Positions 45,024 to 57,420 of a stretch of 64,000 bases of DNA are shown in pieces. The notes beneath the pieces were generated by a model that did not search any database, had not been told where the DNA came from, and was given only the letters and a program-made list of their open reading frames with translations. Each line of letters starts with the position of its first letter. Positions within the stretch are counted from its first letter, which is position 1. Origin of the DNA: Fasciola hepatica (lineage: Eukaryota > Platyhelminthes > Trematoda > Plagiorchiida > Fasciolidae); the NCBI GenBank assembly GCA_948099385.1, contig CANUEZ040000071.1, forward strand, positions 2,170,001 to 2,234,000. Reading direction: 5' to 3'. Position numbers and translations under genes: made by a program.

Positions 45024-45914
45024 GTGAGTTGTCTAGGCTATCTGGTCCTTCCTGTACATTCCTCTTTTTGATACGATAAACGAGTGTCAATAAGAATTCT
45101 TATACTGAAACAGTTTTTAATGTTAACAGAAACGCCAGCTACCTTATTTCCTACCCATATGGCCGGCTGTTATCTTTTTGTCCTTAAAACTGATCAGCTG
45201 CATTCACAGAGGCCTTAGATTACTGGGACGTATGTTTATACGTACAGAGAGACTAAAAAGCATCGTTAGTAACAAAGAACTGAGAAGCATAACAAGTGCG
45301 ATGCGCATCGGAATCCATGATTACACAGTGAATAAACTGCAACTACTGAGTCCTGACTTTCACACAACACGAGACCTTCGGCAAATGATCCCCTCATAGA
45401 ACACAGAAAATCGGTGCTGTGGTTTGTTTTAAACGGATATCGTTTTTTTCTGACAACCAGGTAAAATATATTGTCAAATCTTGCAAACTGGGACATTCAC
45501 TATTGACAACAATATCTGTTTTATTTAAGTTGTTGTTGCATGCCTTTCGACCGGTAATGAGATTCCGCACAAACTTGTAACTTGTCAGCATTAGATATTT
45601 CGATATTTTCTGCTTCTTTATCAAGTCAGCGTCTATCGTTTCGTCTAGCCGTAGATGGTAGCGTCTTCTTAAGGAGTAGTTAACTTGTAATGAGTATCCA
45701 GTACTTCGATGAACAGTCTTTATCGATACGTCACCACCCGAAGGAGCACAAACTGCCGTCGGTTACTGACTCCTTACGGATCATCCGGTAACCCGGTAGG
45801 TGGCATTCGGGATATAAAAGTCGAGTAGTACTAGGAACCACTTCTGTGGTTTGTGAATTATGTCGTACGTTCTCTAATCATGCCACGGTGTGCCCTATCA
45901 GTCCCGCTCCCTGC

Positions 45915-45980
45915 GCCCACCAGTGATTCGAGTGGTTAGTATGCGAGCTGGGAACCGTAATATCAAATCCCGTATGGAGC
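45915..45980 (+). repeat. tRNA-like SINE head, degenerate
   Basis: GATTCGAGTGGTTAGTATGCG resembles an A box, and ATCAAATCCCG follows at B-box distance. It does not fold into a convincing tRNA, so it is read as a SINE remnant of a different family from copies 1-3. Confidence 0.35.
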
Positions 45981-46461
45981 TACTTTGCTAGATTATGGCA
46001 GCTAATGTTATTGGATTACCGTGCGCATATACCACGGCTACAAGACCGATATAACTTGTCTACCTGAAATACGACCACACTGTTCATTTACACTAAGTAT
46101 GCAGAACATCCTCACAGACGATGCTTATTGAGTGTTTCATGGCTAACCGACTGACAATTTGGGATTACCTCAAGTCTGTATTGCCTTGAACAACGGAACA
46201 CACGGCAGCCTGGTCTCCTGAGAGCCAGCTTGACCGAAGTTTGCATTTGCGCTATCCGGGGTGGGGTGGGGGGTTGGTCATCGTAATCCATATCCTAAAG
46301 CTACATGCTACCGAGGGCAAAGTGCAAAGATTCCAGAATACTATCGAATAAGTTCACATTTGTATTATTATTCTTTTTACTTTCTTTGTTTATTATATGA
46401 CAAAGTGTCAAATTTCCGAAAGAGAGTCGCAGCCAGTGGAAGGCTGTCGAATGGGGAAGTG

Positions 46462-46538
46462 ACGGGCAATTGCGGGAGTCGAACCCGGGTCATAAATGTC
46501 CAAAGTCCACGGTGATAACCGTTTGACTATTCTTGGAG
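46462..46538 (-). repeat. tRNA-Gln-like pseudogene or SINE head
   Basis: On the minus strand TAGTCAAACGGTTATCACC resembles an A box, GGACTTTGGA an anticodon loop with TTG, and GGGTTCGACTCCCGC a well-kept B box with paired T arm. The acceptor and anticodon stems do not pair, so it is not a working tRNA gene. Confidence 0.4.
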
Positions 46539-46635
46539 AGAACCCTCCGACTGTCACGCTTCATTCGGTTAATGATACGGAAAAATGGAGCGCCTAGTCA
46601 TGTCTCCGAATAGTCGATTGATGGCGGGTAGCAAT

Positions 46636-46756
46636 CCTCTGTTGCCTGGCTCATTGGAGCCTTATGTAATTCTTTGTCACTCCAGGTTGCTGGTTTTCTC
46701 TGATAGTGTGGTAGATCTTCGAGTCCCTGGTAGCATCCCTCTTCCACTGCACTCGT
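46636..46756 (+). repeat. tRNA-derived SINE, 3' fragment (copy 4)
   Basis: CATTGGAGCC, CTGATAGTGTGGTAG and CTTCCACTGCACTCGTG line up in order and spacing with the 3' half of SINE copies 1-3. The tRNA-like head is not recognisable. Confidence 0.5.
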
Positions 46757-48675
46757 GTGATAAAATACCCGTTTCCAGCACCAGAAGGGGCATTCAAACG
46801 GGGTAAGAACAGCATACCAAATCGACTGCATCTCGTTGGGCTTCATTAATCAAGAACTGTTGTGCATTCTGGGTGGGGACTGAACCAGAAGTACACAGCA
46901 TAAACTATACTTGTACGCGCCTCTCAGGAGCCATCTAGCGATCTCCTGGAAGTTTCATCTGAGAAAAAGCAGTGCTACTTTCCTAGGGCCCAAGCCTTGT
47001 CGAACGTTGTTTTTGGTTGGTTAGCTCAGAATCCCTTCGATGAGGAGACTTTTTACTCAGTGTAACAGACTGTGCATCAAGGTCCTAGCCGTGGAACAGC
47101 CTAAAGGAGACAGGTCGACGTAGAAAAGACCGATATTAGAGAAGACTCCAGTTTTGCTCTAGTTTAAATATTTGAGACTTTGTAGTTCTGTCCGTTGCGA
47201 AGTCACGCACTCTCCTGAACCTAAGTAAACAATACTGGCATAAAATGATAGACAGCGTGGGAACAACGATATCCATCCCAATCTTCAGTTAGCTTTCGCG
47301 ACTGATTCGACGCAACGAAGATAAGTTGGACGCTGCTTAATCGCTCGCCATTGACCCACTCGCATAATACCTTCAGACAGCCCTGAATTATGAAAACTCA
47401 ACTGTGATTCACAGCCGAAATAACCTTAATCGTTAAGATCTTTAAGGCTTAGAAGTACCCTGGAGAGTAAAACATCATCGTTTTTTCTCGGAACATCCAC
47501 CAATTCTTCAGGGCCCTCCGTGCATACTATTTCATGATCTCTGTGAACATAAATCTTTCTCAAGGACTGAGGAACATCCATCCTGCGTCCTTTTTACAAA
47601 GGGCGATAGAACTATCTACACGAACTATAAGGGATTAGACTCATCGACATAAAAACAATGCTTCTAAGCTATTTTGCTGCCGTAATCGACGTACGCTCGC
47701 TTTCAGATGTTGGCGTACTTCGTTGTAGGTGAGACTGCTTCGGTTGACTCTTCATTGCGTAGACTTAGAGAACACCGCGAATCTCAGTAGTGAGTCACAT
47801 TATCTGTATCTTCAGTTCCTCTAACGAGGAGTCATTTTGAAGAGAACCGTAGGCTGACGAGATAGACGTAAATTATTTGATTCTCTTAATGTCTGGTTTT
47901 TCGTTACCACGTTCACTGGTCCATGCTTATGAAAAACTGGGGGTTGTCTTTATTCAAAGGTTCAGAGCAAAATTTACTGGCAGGCATGCTCCAAGGTGTG
48001 CTTGTTAGGCTTGCACGACTCGTAATTATTCAAAACCATTGAATTTAACGTGCAGAAATGTGTGGTGAAAGGATTTTGGTATCGGCTTTTCCAGTTTTAG
48101 TGTAATGGTAATAATCACAGTAAAGGTCATACCACGGGAGAGCTAGATATCTTAAGCTTGCCTGGAACTTTTTCCATGAACTACGCTCTACAGCGATATC
48201 AGTCTGAAATTCTAAATTTTACCAATGATTTTCAGTATTGGTGTTGTTTGTAGCTCAGGTTGGTGGTTTGTAACCGCCGGGGATCGCTGAGCTTTGGCGC
48301 TCCGGTTGCAAACGTTTCATCACGAGCAGATACAGTTCTGAATTTTAGTTTTCTCCCAATAATACTATGCGTCTACATGTTCGTATTTTGGAATTGGTCT
48401 CCAAACTTGTAGATATTCTAAGCTATTTGAGCTGTAATAGATGTAAGTAGGTCGCGTCTGTTAGAAATTAGCATCCGAAGTATTGATTGATGTCTTTGTC
48501 TGGGCATTTTTAGTCTTGAAATAATACTGAATTATTGGCTCGATTGAATTCTGTTTATTGCTCTATCCCAATTTCCTTTTTGGTCATTCGTTTCTGAATT
48601 TATTTAAGTGATGAGAGAGTTTTCTACAATGATTTTACACACGCCAATCATTTTGCATTCTCCATTTACTTACAG

Positions 48676-49150
48676 ATGTTGCTTACTGTCCGGTGATAAC
48701 CAAGAAAACCACACCAGCGTACAGCGCAGCTGTATTACTCCGTGCAACAGTCGTTGTTCTCAATGCTCTCCGCTAACCGATCGTCTGTTTCGGCCACATC
48801 AGTTTACACTCGCTGGTAAGGACCTTGTGTCACCGTGTCATCGTCAATCCACTCCGCACAGTTGGGTTGTCAATTCAAAACTATGTCCTACTGTTGGTGT
48901 TTGGCCCACTCCCTGTTTCGATAGAAAACCTGCCTCCAGTTCGACTTCCGGTGTGTTGAGTCGTACCTCAACTCGGACTACTCAATCTGCATCGTGTTCT
49001 TGTCCTGACTGTCACTCTAACTTGACTTACTATTCGTTGCTTCTGCCTGTAGATGCATCAGCGCCCAGTTGCACAGCTTCGTACACCGTGCATTCAGCTC
49101 CGAATTGTTTAGTGAAGCGTCGATCTCTTTCCTTAGCCCGCCCTGTTTGA
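48676..49150 (+). CDS. Probable terminal coding exon, Ser/Cys-rich protein
   Basis: The acceptor TTTACTTACAG precedes 48676. Its first base completes the codon left open by the exon ending at 45023, after which 157 codons are open to TGA at 49148-49150. The protein is rich in Cys, Ser and Thr (RCCLLSGDNQENHTSVQRS, NSRCSQCSPLTDRLFRP, SASCSCPDCHSNLTYYS) and ends KRRSLSLARPV. A Ser-Cys-Ser-Cys motif also occurs near the end of the exon at 44578, which supports one gene. A possible internal donor GTAAGG lies at 48816. No polyadenylation signal was found immediately downstream. Function unknown. Confidence 0.55.
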
Positions 49151-51610
49151 ATCTGTTGTTGTTTTGCATGCTTCTGGCCGTGTAAGTCTCTTTTCTTTCT
49201 TGTTTTCGCATTTTAGTCGACAGTAATCATGCGTTGATCGGGTTTAGTCAGCCAGCCAATCACGATCTAATATAACATTGAAGTTTCAACTTGAACGATC
49301 ATTACTGAGTGCGACGATCGTGTTTGCTTTTTTGGAAAAGTAGATCGAAAGGTGAGGATTCCATGTAAAGGCACAATAAGTGAGGAGTGTGTGTGGCGAG
49401 AGAGAGAGAGAATACGAGGATTTCACACCCCTGACAATTGTAACCACCTAGTAGTTAGGTAGTCCAGCGCAAGAAGTACACTGTTCAGTTCAGTAATTGA
49501 AGTTTTCAAACTTTCTTACTTCGTCAGAAAATTGAATATTGTGGCTTATTTTCCAGTTTCAGCAAGAGAAACGAGTAGAATCTACAGTCATTGCAATTAG
49601 CCATACCTTCTAGACCAGTCATCGTACCGCGGTGATCCGGGAAGATGGCAACCGACCTCTCAAAGTTTGTCTACTGAATAGTGATCGGTAGCAAAACACA
49701 CTGTTATACCCAACAGACTGGGCTTCTGCTCTGGTGTTTATGTCAGAATGATCCGACGTCGACATCCTCGGTTTGCATTGGACTCACGTTTCTGAGACAT
49801 GGAAGAACTGATCTGAATATCACTACATTCTTTCCCGTGGTTTGTTGGCCTTGTTAACAAACTGTTTACTGAGCAGTACAACAAAACGTCCCAGCATCCG
49901 GCCTGTACTTTTATCAGGTCAGCAACTAGTACATAGGGATTTTCAAAATAGGAGTGCACAGTCAACTTGTGTAATGTTCCGCCTGTTCGATCGTTTAAGG
50001 CCTAGCAATCGTTGGCTGGGTTCGACGATGAGGGCAACCCATATCATTTTGGTTTCCTACGCTTTTGGATTGCTGGATGAGCCAATAAATCGTTAACGTT
50101 CTTTATTGGTGGTTTGCTACCTATTAACCTGGGTGGCCTAATCACTGAGTCCGTTGCGGTAATTCATTACTTGACAAACCGTTCATTATGGAGAAGATCC
50201 AACGTCTAACAAAGACAAAACGCATTGTTCAGTGTGCTTGGAATTGAGACGATCTGAGGTGTTATGCCCGACTCTATGAATGGAGATTAAAACATGCCGG
50301 GCTATTGCGAAAACGGGCCTTGAAGCGTGAAGATGCTCGTCGAAATTTTAATGTTGATTAGTTTCAAACTTTGTGCAAGGTGATGGATGACAATCCTGAG
50401 TGTTGTTCAGTACATATGAAAGTGGAAATAGAGATTGAAGTAACTGGTGTAACAATCAGTACTTCATCAGTCGACCGCTTGTTGGATGGGCAGTCTGTAC
50501 GAGGAAGAATCCACCATACAACAAGTCGAACTTGACCGACTGGTTATTGGGATCATGGATTATGAATGTCATCCCTGATTGACCTGATCTCATTTCAACA
50601 TTGCCCCAGTTGATTATGAGAATATCGAAGCGTTCTTCATTTTTTGTAACGTACAGATCCATAGACGAGCTAATGCGGGTAATCGTAAGCCTGGATATTC
50701 AATTCGATACCTACCACCATACGGCTCTTTTTCAACCGAACAGAAAAAGCTCCCAGCAAATTGTTTTTCATAATCAAGAATCGCCTAGTGGATTGTCAAG
50801 GTGATTCATTAAAAGTGTCCGAAGGAATCAGTTAAAAACTACCAATACCAATTGCTTGAGACTACTTGTCACATTGCATTTTTTTATTCAGGTGTGCTTC
50901 TTGCGACTGTCATTCTCCAACGTTCATTGATAATGCTCTGGTGAAAGCGAACTTATAACAATGTACTATCAAAAGAGTTGAACGAAGTGGAAAATTTTTT
51001 CTTATGCTGCTTTATAAACACTTTGTTAACAAGACCAAAGTAAAAGCCAAATGACTGCGTGAAACACTAGTTAAACAGCGGATCATGTCACATCACCGGG
51101 ATTTATGTGGGAAACAGTTGGATGCCACATCGGCGTGAAAACAGGCTTGGCGCCCACACCACAAATCCACACAGGATAATTAACGGTTGCAGTAGTCGAA
51201 ATATCATTTTTCCTTCGTTGTTTCCGGGTACTAAGAGGCGACGAGATTTCAATAAACACGTTTGCGGCACTGAATTTGATCTTGTGCAGCAACTGGCGTT
51301 ATTTCTAACCACCGGCGACCCCCATCACTTGGACTCCAACCGGGGGTACCAAAAAAGACCAGCGCCGACGCCAGCTTTATACGCCTAAATCAAACCGTAT
51401 TTCGACCGCCTTCAAGCGTCTAGAACTAGCAAACCGCTGTCCTTCGTGACACCAAACATCCGACTCCTCAAATGGAGTGGAACAGTGTGGCTGTGTCACT
51501 AGCGATACTGATGGACGAAAGCCAGTCTGGTACTGGGCTTTTGTGCGTCGGGTTTGGTTAATATCAGTAAGTGACCGAATGCATGTTTAGTCATTTGTGT
51601 TATCATTTAG
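49151..51610. other. No recognised gene
   Basis: Only short unsupported frames are present. A segment at about 49660-49701 (CTACTGAATAGTGATCGG) resembles one at 54100-54147 and may be part of an unnamed dispersed repeat. Confidence 0.35.
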
Positions 51611-51788
51611 CAATGCAGAGTTATCGACGCAGTCGGAGTTACCAGTAATTTCTCGAGAAGATTTCAGCTCCGCCATCAAATCAGGAAGAGTACTGCTTAC
51701 TACCTCCATGCCATTTGAGGAGAAACGAGTGTATATAAAGCAGCTTTCTCGTACTCTACTGGAGACGACGTACTGTGATAACAGCTAA
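51611..51788 (+). CDS. Candidate terminal exon, unknown protein
   Basis: The acceptor TTATCATTTAG precedes 51611. The frame, entered in phase 2, is open for 59 codons to TAA at 51786-51788 and reads like protein (SELPVISREDFSSAIKSGRV, PFEEKRVYIKQLSRTLLE). It could be an alternative last exon for the donor at 45024, which has the same phase, or belong to another gene. No domain recognised. Confidence 0.35.
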
Positions 51789-53825
51789 CTGAATACCCTA
51801 AACAGACCTTTAGTATGACGGAACTGAAACTCCTCACATACTTACTTTATTTTGAGAATTAATCTGCAATGCAGTTCTGTCGATGGACGGAGGGTACTGT
51901 TTTGGAAATGAGAGCCGATAGTCGTGACCGTCCTTGGAATAAGGTTGGACACCAACTCGTTTTATTGCGTTTATGCAGTAGAAGTATACCCCATGGCTTC
52001 GAAGGCTCATTGTACTACTAGGGATGACCGGAAATCTGCCCTTAAGACTTTGAGTGTCAAAACCATACAAGGCGCTACTAGATAGGCATAGTAACGATGT
52101 GAGTGACAGTGGATTACTGTTCGTTAATCAGCATGTTATATCGTATCATTATCGTTCTTTTTTCAAGCTGAAAAGCGTGCTTCTAAGATGTGCCTTTGGT
52201 AGTCAAAACGGAAGTGTTCCTCATGCTGTTCATCCTATTGTACTCAATAGTTTCCCGAACTAGTGGTGGGACTTCCGCCACGGCCATAATCTTAATGCCG
52301 ACTACAGTTTTTCTAGGTCAAGCTCGTCAATAAAATTCTCCAGTGGCATGCCTCAGGCGGTCTTTGATGAAGCAAACAGCTGGGTGCGTCTGAATTTCCC
52401 ACAGAAACTGAAGTATCTGCGCCGACCCAGTACAGTACTTTAGGTTGCATATATCACGTGACAGTGTTGCGCGCATCTCGGTAAGCGGAGCAGTCATGAG
52501 GGTTTTTCCGCGATCGACATTCGCTAATCACACTGATATATCTTATCCACGACGCGGATGCACAAATGATAACTAACTAGCACCACGATCAACCCTATTT
52601 CTCAGTGCATATTTTGAGTGGGCACTTCGGTTATGCACCTAACTCTCCCACGGTTCCAATTATTTAGGTTGACACACCAGGGCCGATAACAAACCAAACT
52701 CAGCTGTGCTCGACGTGCGTGGGGAGCGTTGCACGATGTTGACAGGAGCAGTGCGAAAAACGGTTTGAATTGCCGTTGTGGAAGACTCTTTCGACACTTA
52801 GCGCTGCTGAATAGGGTGATGGTTAGGAAACGACTTATCGTTTCTCTTGGGGCAGAGTGATGAAAACAGCATCATGTCGGGATAAGTATAGTCGTGTCGT
52901 CGTAACTTCAGGCGAATCATACGTAACACCACGTGAAGGTACCAGGTTTTTAACGGGTATTAACGTGCAAACTACATCTTGTTGATGGGTTAAGAAAGAG
53001 GTTCGTGAGATACACAACTGGCTGTATAAATATCTTAAGATAAAACTAAAATCCTACTTTGATAATGTGGAAAAATTACGGGGGACGGGGTGAGTAGGTT
53101 TAGTAGAACATTGTAAAACAAATTAAGATTTAATGCAGAATCGCCTGGGCTTCCAAATTTGAACGATGAGTCAGAGAAATTCGCTCACTAGTGACAAAAT
53201 GAGAGACCCGCGGTTGGCCACCAAGGAATTTTGTTGACGAACTTGACATCATGGAATATGGAACTTGGCTTTGCGATGTGACGAACATAACTTAACGGTA
53301 TGGCATACTTGACTGACAAAAGCCACTGATACCAAGGCTGTTAAGTTATTCGGCTGCGCATGCTATTTTTTATAAGTTTTACAAATTGTTTTCTAAAGAA
53401 ACGACAAACTGATTAGTTACTCACGCGCTCGATCTACGAATTTCTCTTTTGAAAATGTGGTACATATTTAGCGAATTTTCCGCAATTGTGAGGATCAAAG
53501 CTGTAGCATGATTCATACAAACGTAGGTCACAGTTTTTATGTTCGATGCGGGGTATCACTGTGAATTCTATCAAATGTGGAAGCTAAAACAATCAACGGA
53601 CTGGTAGTCATGTATGACTTCAGTGTTATTGATGTCGACCTGATTTTTCTGTGGTTTGTATTTATTTCCGCTTACCTTGTCTGGCGTCTGATCTTTTCAT
53701 TATGTCATCTAGTCTGTTTGATATTTATTTCGAATGTTTAACTGCTACGAATTATTTCAGAAGATTAAAATATAAAATGTATTCTGTACATCCCGAATCA
53801 GTAAAAAATACTGTATTTATTGCAG
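51789..53825. other. No recognised gene
   Basis: I see nothing coding or repeated that I can name in this stretch. Confidence 0.35.
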
Positions 53826-53914
53826 ACGGCAAATCCCCTGTTCGCGATCCACGGTGTCTTGTCACTCGAAGTCAGAAGTCAGTCGAAATTCTCAACAAAA
53901 CCGTGATTCTGTAA
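53826..53914 (+). CDS. Candidate terminal exon with overlapping poly(A) signal
   Basis: The acceptor CTGTATTTATTGCAG precedes 53826. Entered in phase 1, the frame encodes GKSPVRDPRCLVTRSQKSVE and ends at TAA 53912-53914. An AATAAA at 53916-53921 follows immediately. The phase would fit the optional donor at 48816. The exon is short, so this could be chance. Confidence 0.3.
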
Positions 53915-53915
53915 T

Positions 53916-53921
53916 AATAAA
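53916..53921 (+). terminator. Possible polyadenylation signal AATAAA
   Basis: Canonical hexamer two bases after the stop of the candidate exon ending at 53914. Confidence 0.3.
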
Positions 53922-54539
53922 ATAATCATGTCATTAAGGCGCGTAATAAACCAGAAAAATGGGTAACAGAAGTAGAACCTGCGTTCAGGGGAACTACTGG
54001 TGATCCTAAGAGGAAGACACCATCGCTTGGTGGTTCGAGCGAAGAGATGGCCTACCAGTGAAGAGAATCGACCAATGGGGTTAAAGAAAGCGAATATTCC
54101 AATATAAAGTCTGGCTACTGAAATAGTGGTTGGTAGTAAAACACAAAAAAATAATATTACGCGGCCAGATTGCTACACTTTTCATTATCTTGATCGCTCC
54201 CGCACAGAATGACTAAATAAGCGCGATGACTGTACACAATCATTTCTGGGTGGCTAAATACTTTGACCTGGGTTTATATAGAAAGAAAACTTTGTGGCCG
54301 CCGTCCACTTTCCACTATTGTCTCAACGCTACGCGTCACCAGCTAACTGAGGTTGCTTTTCTTTGAACCAAAACCAATAAAATGTGGTGGTCTTGATTGT
54401 AGTTCGTATTCTGGGTCCCGCTCTGGGACTGACAGTGGAAAGAAGACAGGATTCGCCGGCTGCCTTTTTAACTACAAACTCATTGGTGGGCAAGTGCTTT
54501 GTATTGCATTGGTAATACGAAACCAACCATTCACAGCCA

Positions 54540-54603
54540 GCTCGGATAGCCCAGTGGTAATGCGTGCGCGACTCAATCACGCACTCTTGTTTGAATCCCG
54601 GAT
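54540..54603 (+). repeat. tRNA-like SINE head
   Basis: CGGATAGCCCAGTGGTAATG matches an A box and TTGTTTGAATCCCGG a B box at about 45 bp distance. The arms do not pair well, so it is more likely a SINE than a tRNA gene. Flanks 54340-54480 may be part of the same element. Confidence 0.45.
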
Positions 54604-54984
54604 AATACTCGATGGGTTCGCATTGCTGATGAATCGTGAGAAACTGTGCAGTGAGTGTTTTCCAATACTGGGTTGGACGTTCATAAAGGATGACAAATCA
54701 TCTCATACAGATATACAAAACTATGGCAAATGAAAATCTAAAAACTTTGTCCATTGGTGCAACAACGTTGGAGAGAAAACAGTGGTTTTCAGTGATTCAT
54801 AATCTTTCTCTTACAGATCACATAGGTAGAAACAGTGTGCCGTATTAGCCGTCGGCTGGGTTGAAGGTCAGTCTTACAATAGGTGTAGTGTACGTCAGTT
54901 AGTGTGTGGTAATGGTAAATCGACCAGTGATAGTAAACCTTCTGGAGTCATTTGTCACTTCGAATGCTCCGTTTTTGGCCAAGG

Positions 54985-56400
54985 GAATTAAAGTGTCTGG
55001 ACTAGTCGGTTTTGTGAGCAGAGATCCGGGCTTAGTAGACTTATGGCGACCGCTTCATTCGTGACCAAGGTCCGGAGCCGGACTGACTTTGATTGCTTGA
55101 GGGGAACCCGATACACAACACTGGATGAGTCATTCGGATCGATCTTATAACCACCATTGACTAGGTGACTAAGAATATCACTGCTGACTGTGTCTGTTTT
55201 CCTGTGACTCAATCACTTCGCGTGATGCTCTTTGGTACATTCAGAGAGGTGCCTAGGCGTGTGACTTTATCAAGATGCTCACTTGTCGAATAGATAATTT
55301 CGGATAAGGTCAGCTCAAATAACCAGTCTTTCGCTTGCATTCTAACCATCGATAAGGTGAAGAACACGCATTTCAGTTAAGCATCTCGCAATGTTGAGTT
55401 TGCAGTTTCTCTAAGTGACCTCGTTAGTCATTCTGTGCACCTATCCTCCTCCCCGCTTTAATGGCACTTCCAAAACAACTTTCCTCTTTCGGAAACAAAT
55501 CGGTCGCTCTTCAGATGTATTTGGTTCCATATTCGTTCCGATAAACTGATCTGGATACTCGTCCCCTTGCAATACATGTTTCACGTATTCCAGTTCGTCT
55601 TCCAGAGTATCCTGTGAGCATATACTACGGGCCCTGAAAGCTAGACATCGAACTAGGTTCCTCTTATAGCACCATGCTGTGAAAATTTATGAATTGGCCG
55701 TTCCACGTCTTGTTTCTGTGGACCCGTCGTTCGGTGGATCCATTTTCCCTTTTGGAGATCAACACATCACAAAACTATTTTGTTTCCAATTTCCGTTTCC
55801 ATTGCGAAATCAGAGAGCTTTGGGCACGTATGAAGTCTTCTAGAATATTTTTGTGCAGTATACAGAAAATATCAATCGTAAATCGAATGTAATGATCCCA
55901 AATCTCTATTTTCTTTTCAAGTTTGCCGTTTTCTAATTTCGCCTCAAATTTGTCCGCTATCAGTGTATCTAGTGGGGAACTCATGGCGATGCCGTCCCGT
56001 TGGCAGTAAGAACAGTCATTAAATGAAAACCGAACATTGAAAGTGCAACTTAGTGGTTTATTCAGGCTTTCTACTGGAACGCCTATTTGTTTGTCGGATG
56101 TTCTAATGTATTCCCACAGAAAGTTCACGGTTTTTAGTGAAGGCACATCATAGTTGTCTTGTGCAGATCTACATTTTGTATGATGAACACAAACTGAAAA
56201 ATATCTCGCGAACTATGTTTTGTGAATCCTAAGCGAATGGGTTCCAGAAGTTCGACTAGCCATTGTGCTATTTCTTGTACGGAAACTTCGTCATCGCAAC
56301 AACTGGCCGGATTAGAGTGTAACCAGCTGGGGAAATCTTCGTATAGTCAAACCGTACCACATTGTGAGACATCTAGTTCCCATCAATCACTTTGGCTGCC
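54985..56400 (-). pseudogene. Penelope-like element, RT and C-terminal region, degraded
   Basis: On the minus strand, in order: AQWLVELLEPIRLGFTKHSS, then a FSFNDCSYCQRDGIAMSSPL block, the Penelope counterpart of RT motif B, with YIRFTIDIFCILH as the catalytic region. CDVLISKRENGS and NKTWNGQFINFHS follow, and finally SDILSHLVNGGYKIDPND and AISLLSPDLCSQN, the typical end after the GIY-YIG endonuclease. In the catalytic box the usual paired aspartates read ID. Several stops and frame changes occur between 55250 and 55900. It is an old dead copy. Confidence 0.75.
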
Positions 56401-57057
56401 CTAAATTTCGGAAATTCACCGTAATTGGTAATAATAAACGTGGTGAAGATCGTCAAGTGTATATGCCTAGACACCAGACTATGACGGGTGAGGTTCGAAT
56501 TGGGACTTTCTCTTACGGTAATAAATGTTTGTGTGTATGGATTTGGGAGCGTTTCAAGAGGTGAGAAAGTTGCTGTGAACCACCTCTTTCTATTTTAGAC
56601 CATTCGATGAGACAAATCCAATCGATGAAATGAGGACATCTGCACAGCGGGTGGGTATTTGCAAACGTGGGACTGTCTGGACAGAGCGAGAATGACACTC
56701 AGTACCCAACTTGATTTGTGTGATGGATGGGTCGTGTGTGTGTGTGAAACCCAGATTCCAGTGCATGGGTGGTCTGTTGTTACCGACGTACATGTGGAAA
56801 ACCTCGATTATTGACCGGGAATATGAGGGAGTTTATGGTCAGTGCGTTTTGGAATGACTAAACGCACTCGAGTGTTTCGTCTATTTCTTTCGGTCCCCTT
56901 ACGTCAGTTTTGTATCTCATTCATATGTAGCACAACTTTGTGCCTAGTTCGTAAACTATTCATTGTTGCACAAGAATCGTCGACTTTGGTCACAGTAAAT
57001 GTCGACCGTAACTAATTGATAAGACAAACCGAAAACTCACTGTCACTTCTTTTTTCA
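56401..57057. other. No recognised gene
   Basis: A plus frame at 56400-56520 (GEDRQVYMPRHQTMTGEVRI) reads somewhat like protein but has no supported splice boundaries. Confidence 0.3.
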
Positions 57058-57420
57058 GATCCTTTCGTGAGAAGTCTATCGGAGTTGCTAAAAGTCCGTG
57101 ACAGTATAATCAAAAAAATCTACAGTTCTTTCGATTGGATGCCATTGTTTCAAACCAAAATTTACCGATGGAAGCGATCTTTAGTTTACCAGTTCACTTG
57201 CTCCTGTGGGGCGAGTTACGTCGGTCCTGCCTGGCCGATCGGATGAGAGAACACCACCAACGTTGGTTCGCCCGGGGACCGATAGAGGCAGGCGCAAGCG
57301 TGGTTGCTGTCCAAACACGGTGGATGCACGGGGGCCAATCAGCCCCATCTATTCAATCACCGGGGTCGGCCCAGCAATGAGAACGCTAAACTCTTATCCG
57401 CAGTGCAGGTGACATCGATT
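57058..57420 (+). pseudogene. Penelope-like element, GIY-YIG endonuclease fragment
   Basis: On the plus strand the frame reads RSLVYQFTCSCGASYVGPAW, the start of the GIY-YIG nuclease of Penelope-like elements (Val-Tyr, Cys-x-Cys-Gly, Tyr-Val-Gly). After a stop near 57244 another frame continues with REHHQRWFARGP, resembling the next conserved R-x2-EH block. Only this C-terminal part is present and it opposes the copy at 54985-56400. Confidence 0.65.

Larger units (their letters stand above)
45024..48675. other. Probable intron of 3.65 kb with SINE and tRNA-like remnants
   Basis: It runs from donor GTGAGT at 45024 to acceptor TTACTTACAG ending 48675. It contains a plus-strand tRNA-like segment (about 45915-45980), a minus-strand one (46462-46538) and a SINE fragment (46636-46756). 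I see no coding region in 46757-48600. Confidence 0.45.

Noticed and set aside
46462..46538. tRNA-Gln gene on the minus strand
   Set aside because: The B box and T arm are good, but the acceptor and anticodon stems do not pair, so it is listed only as a tRNA-like remnant.
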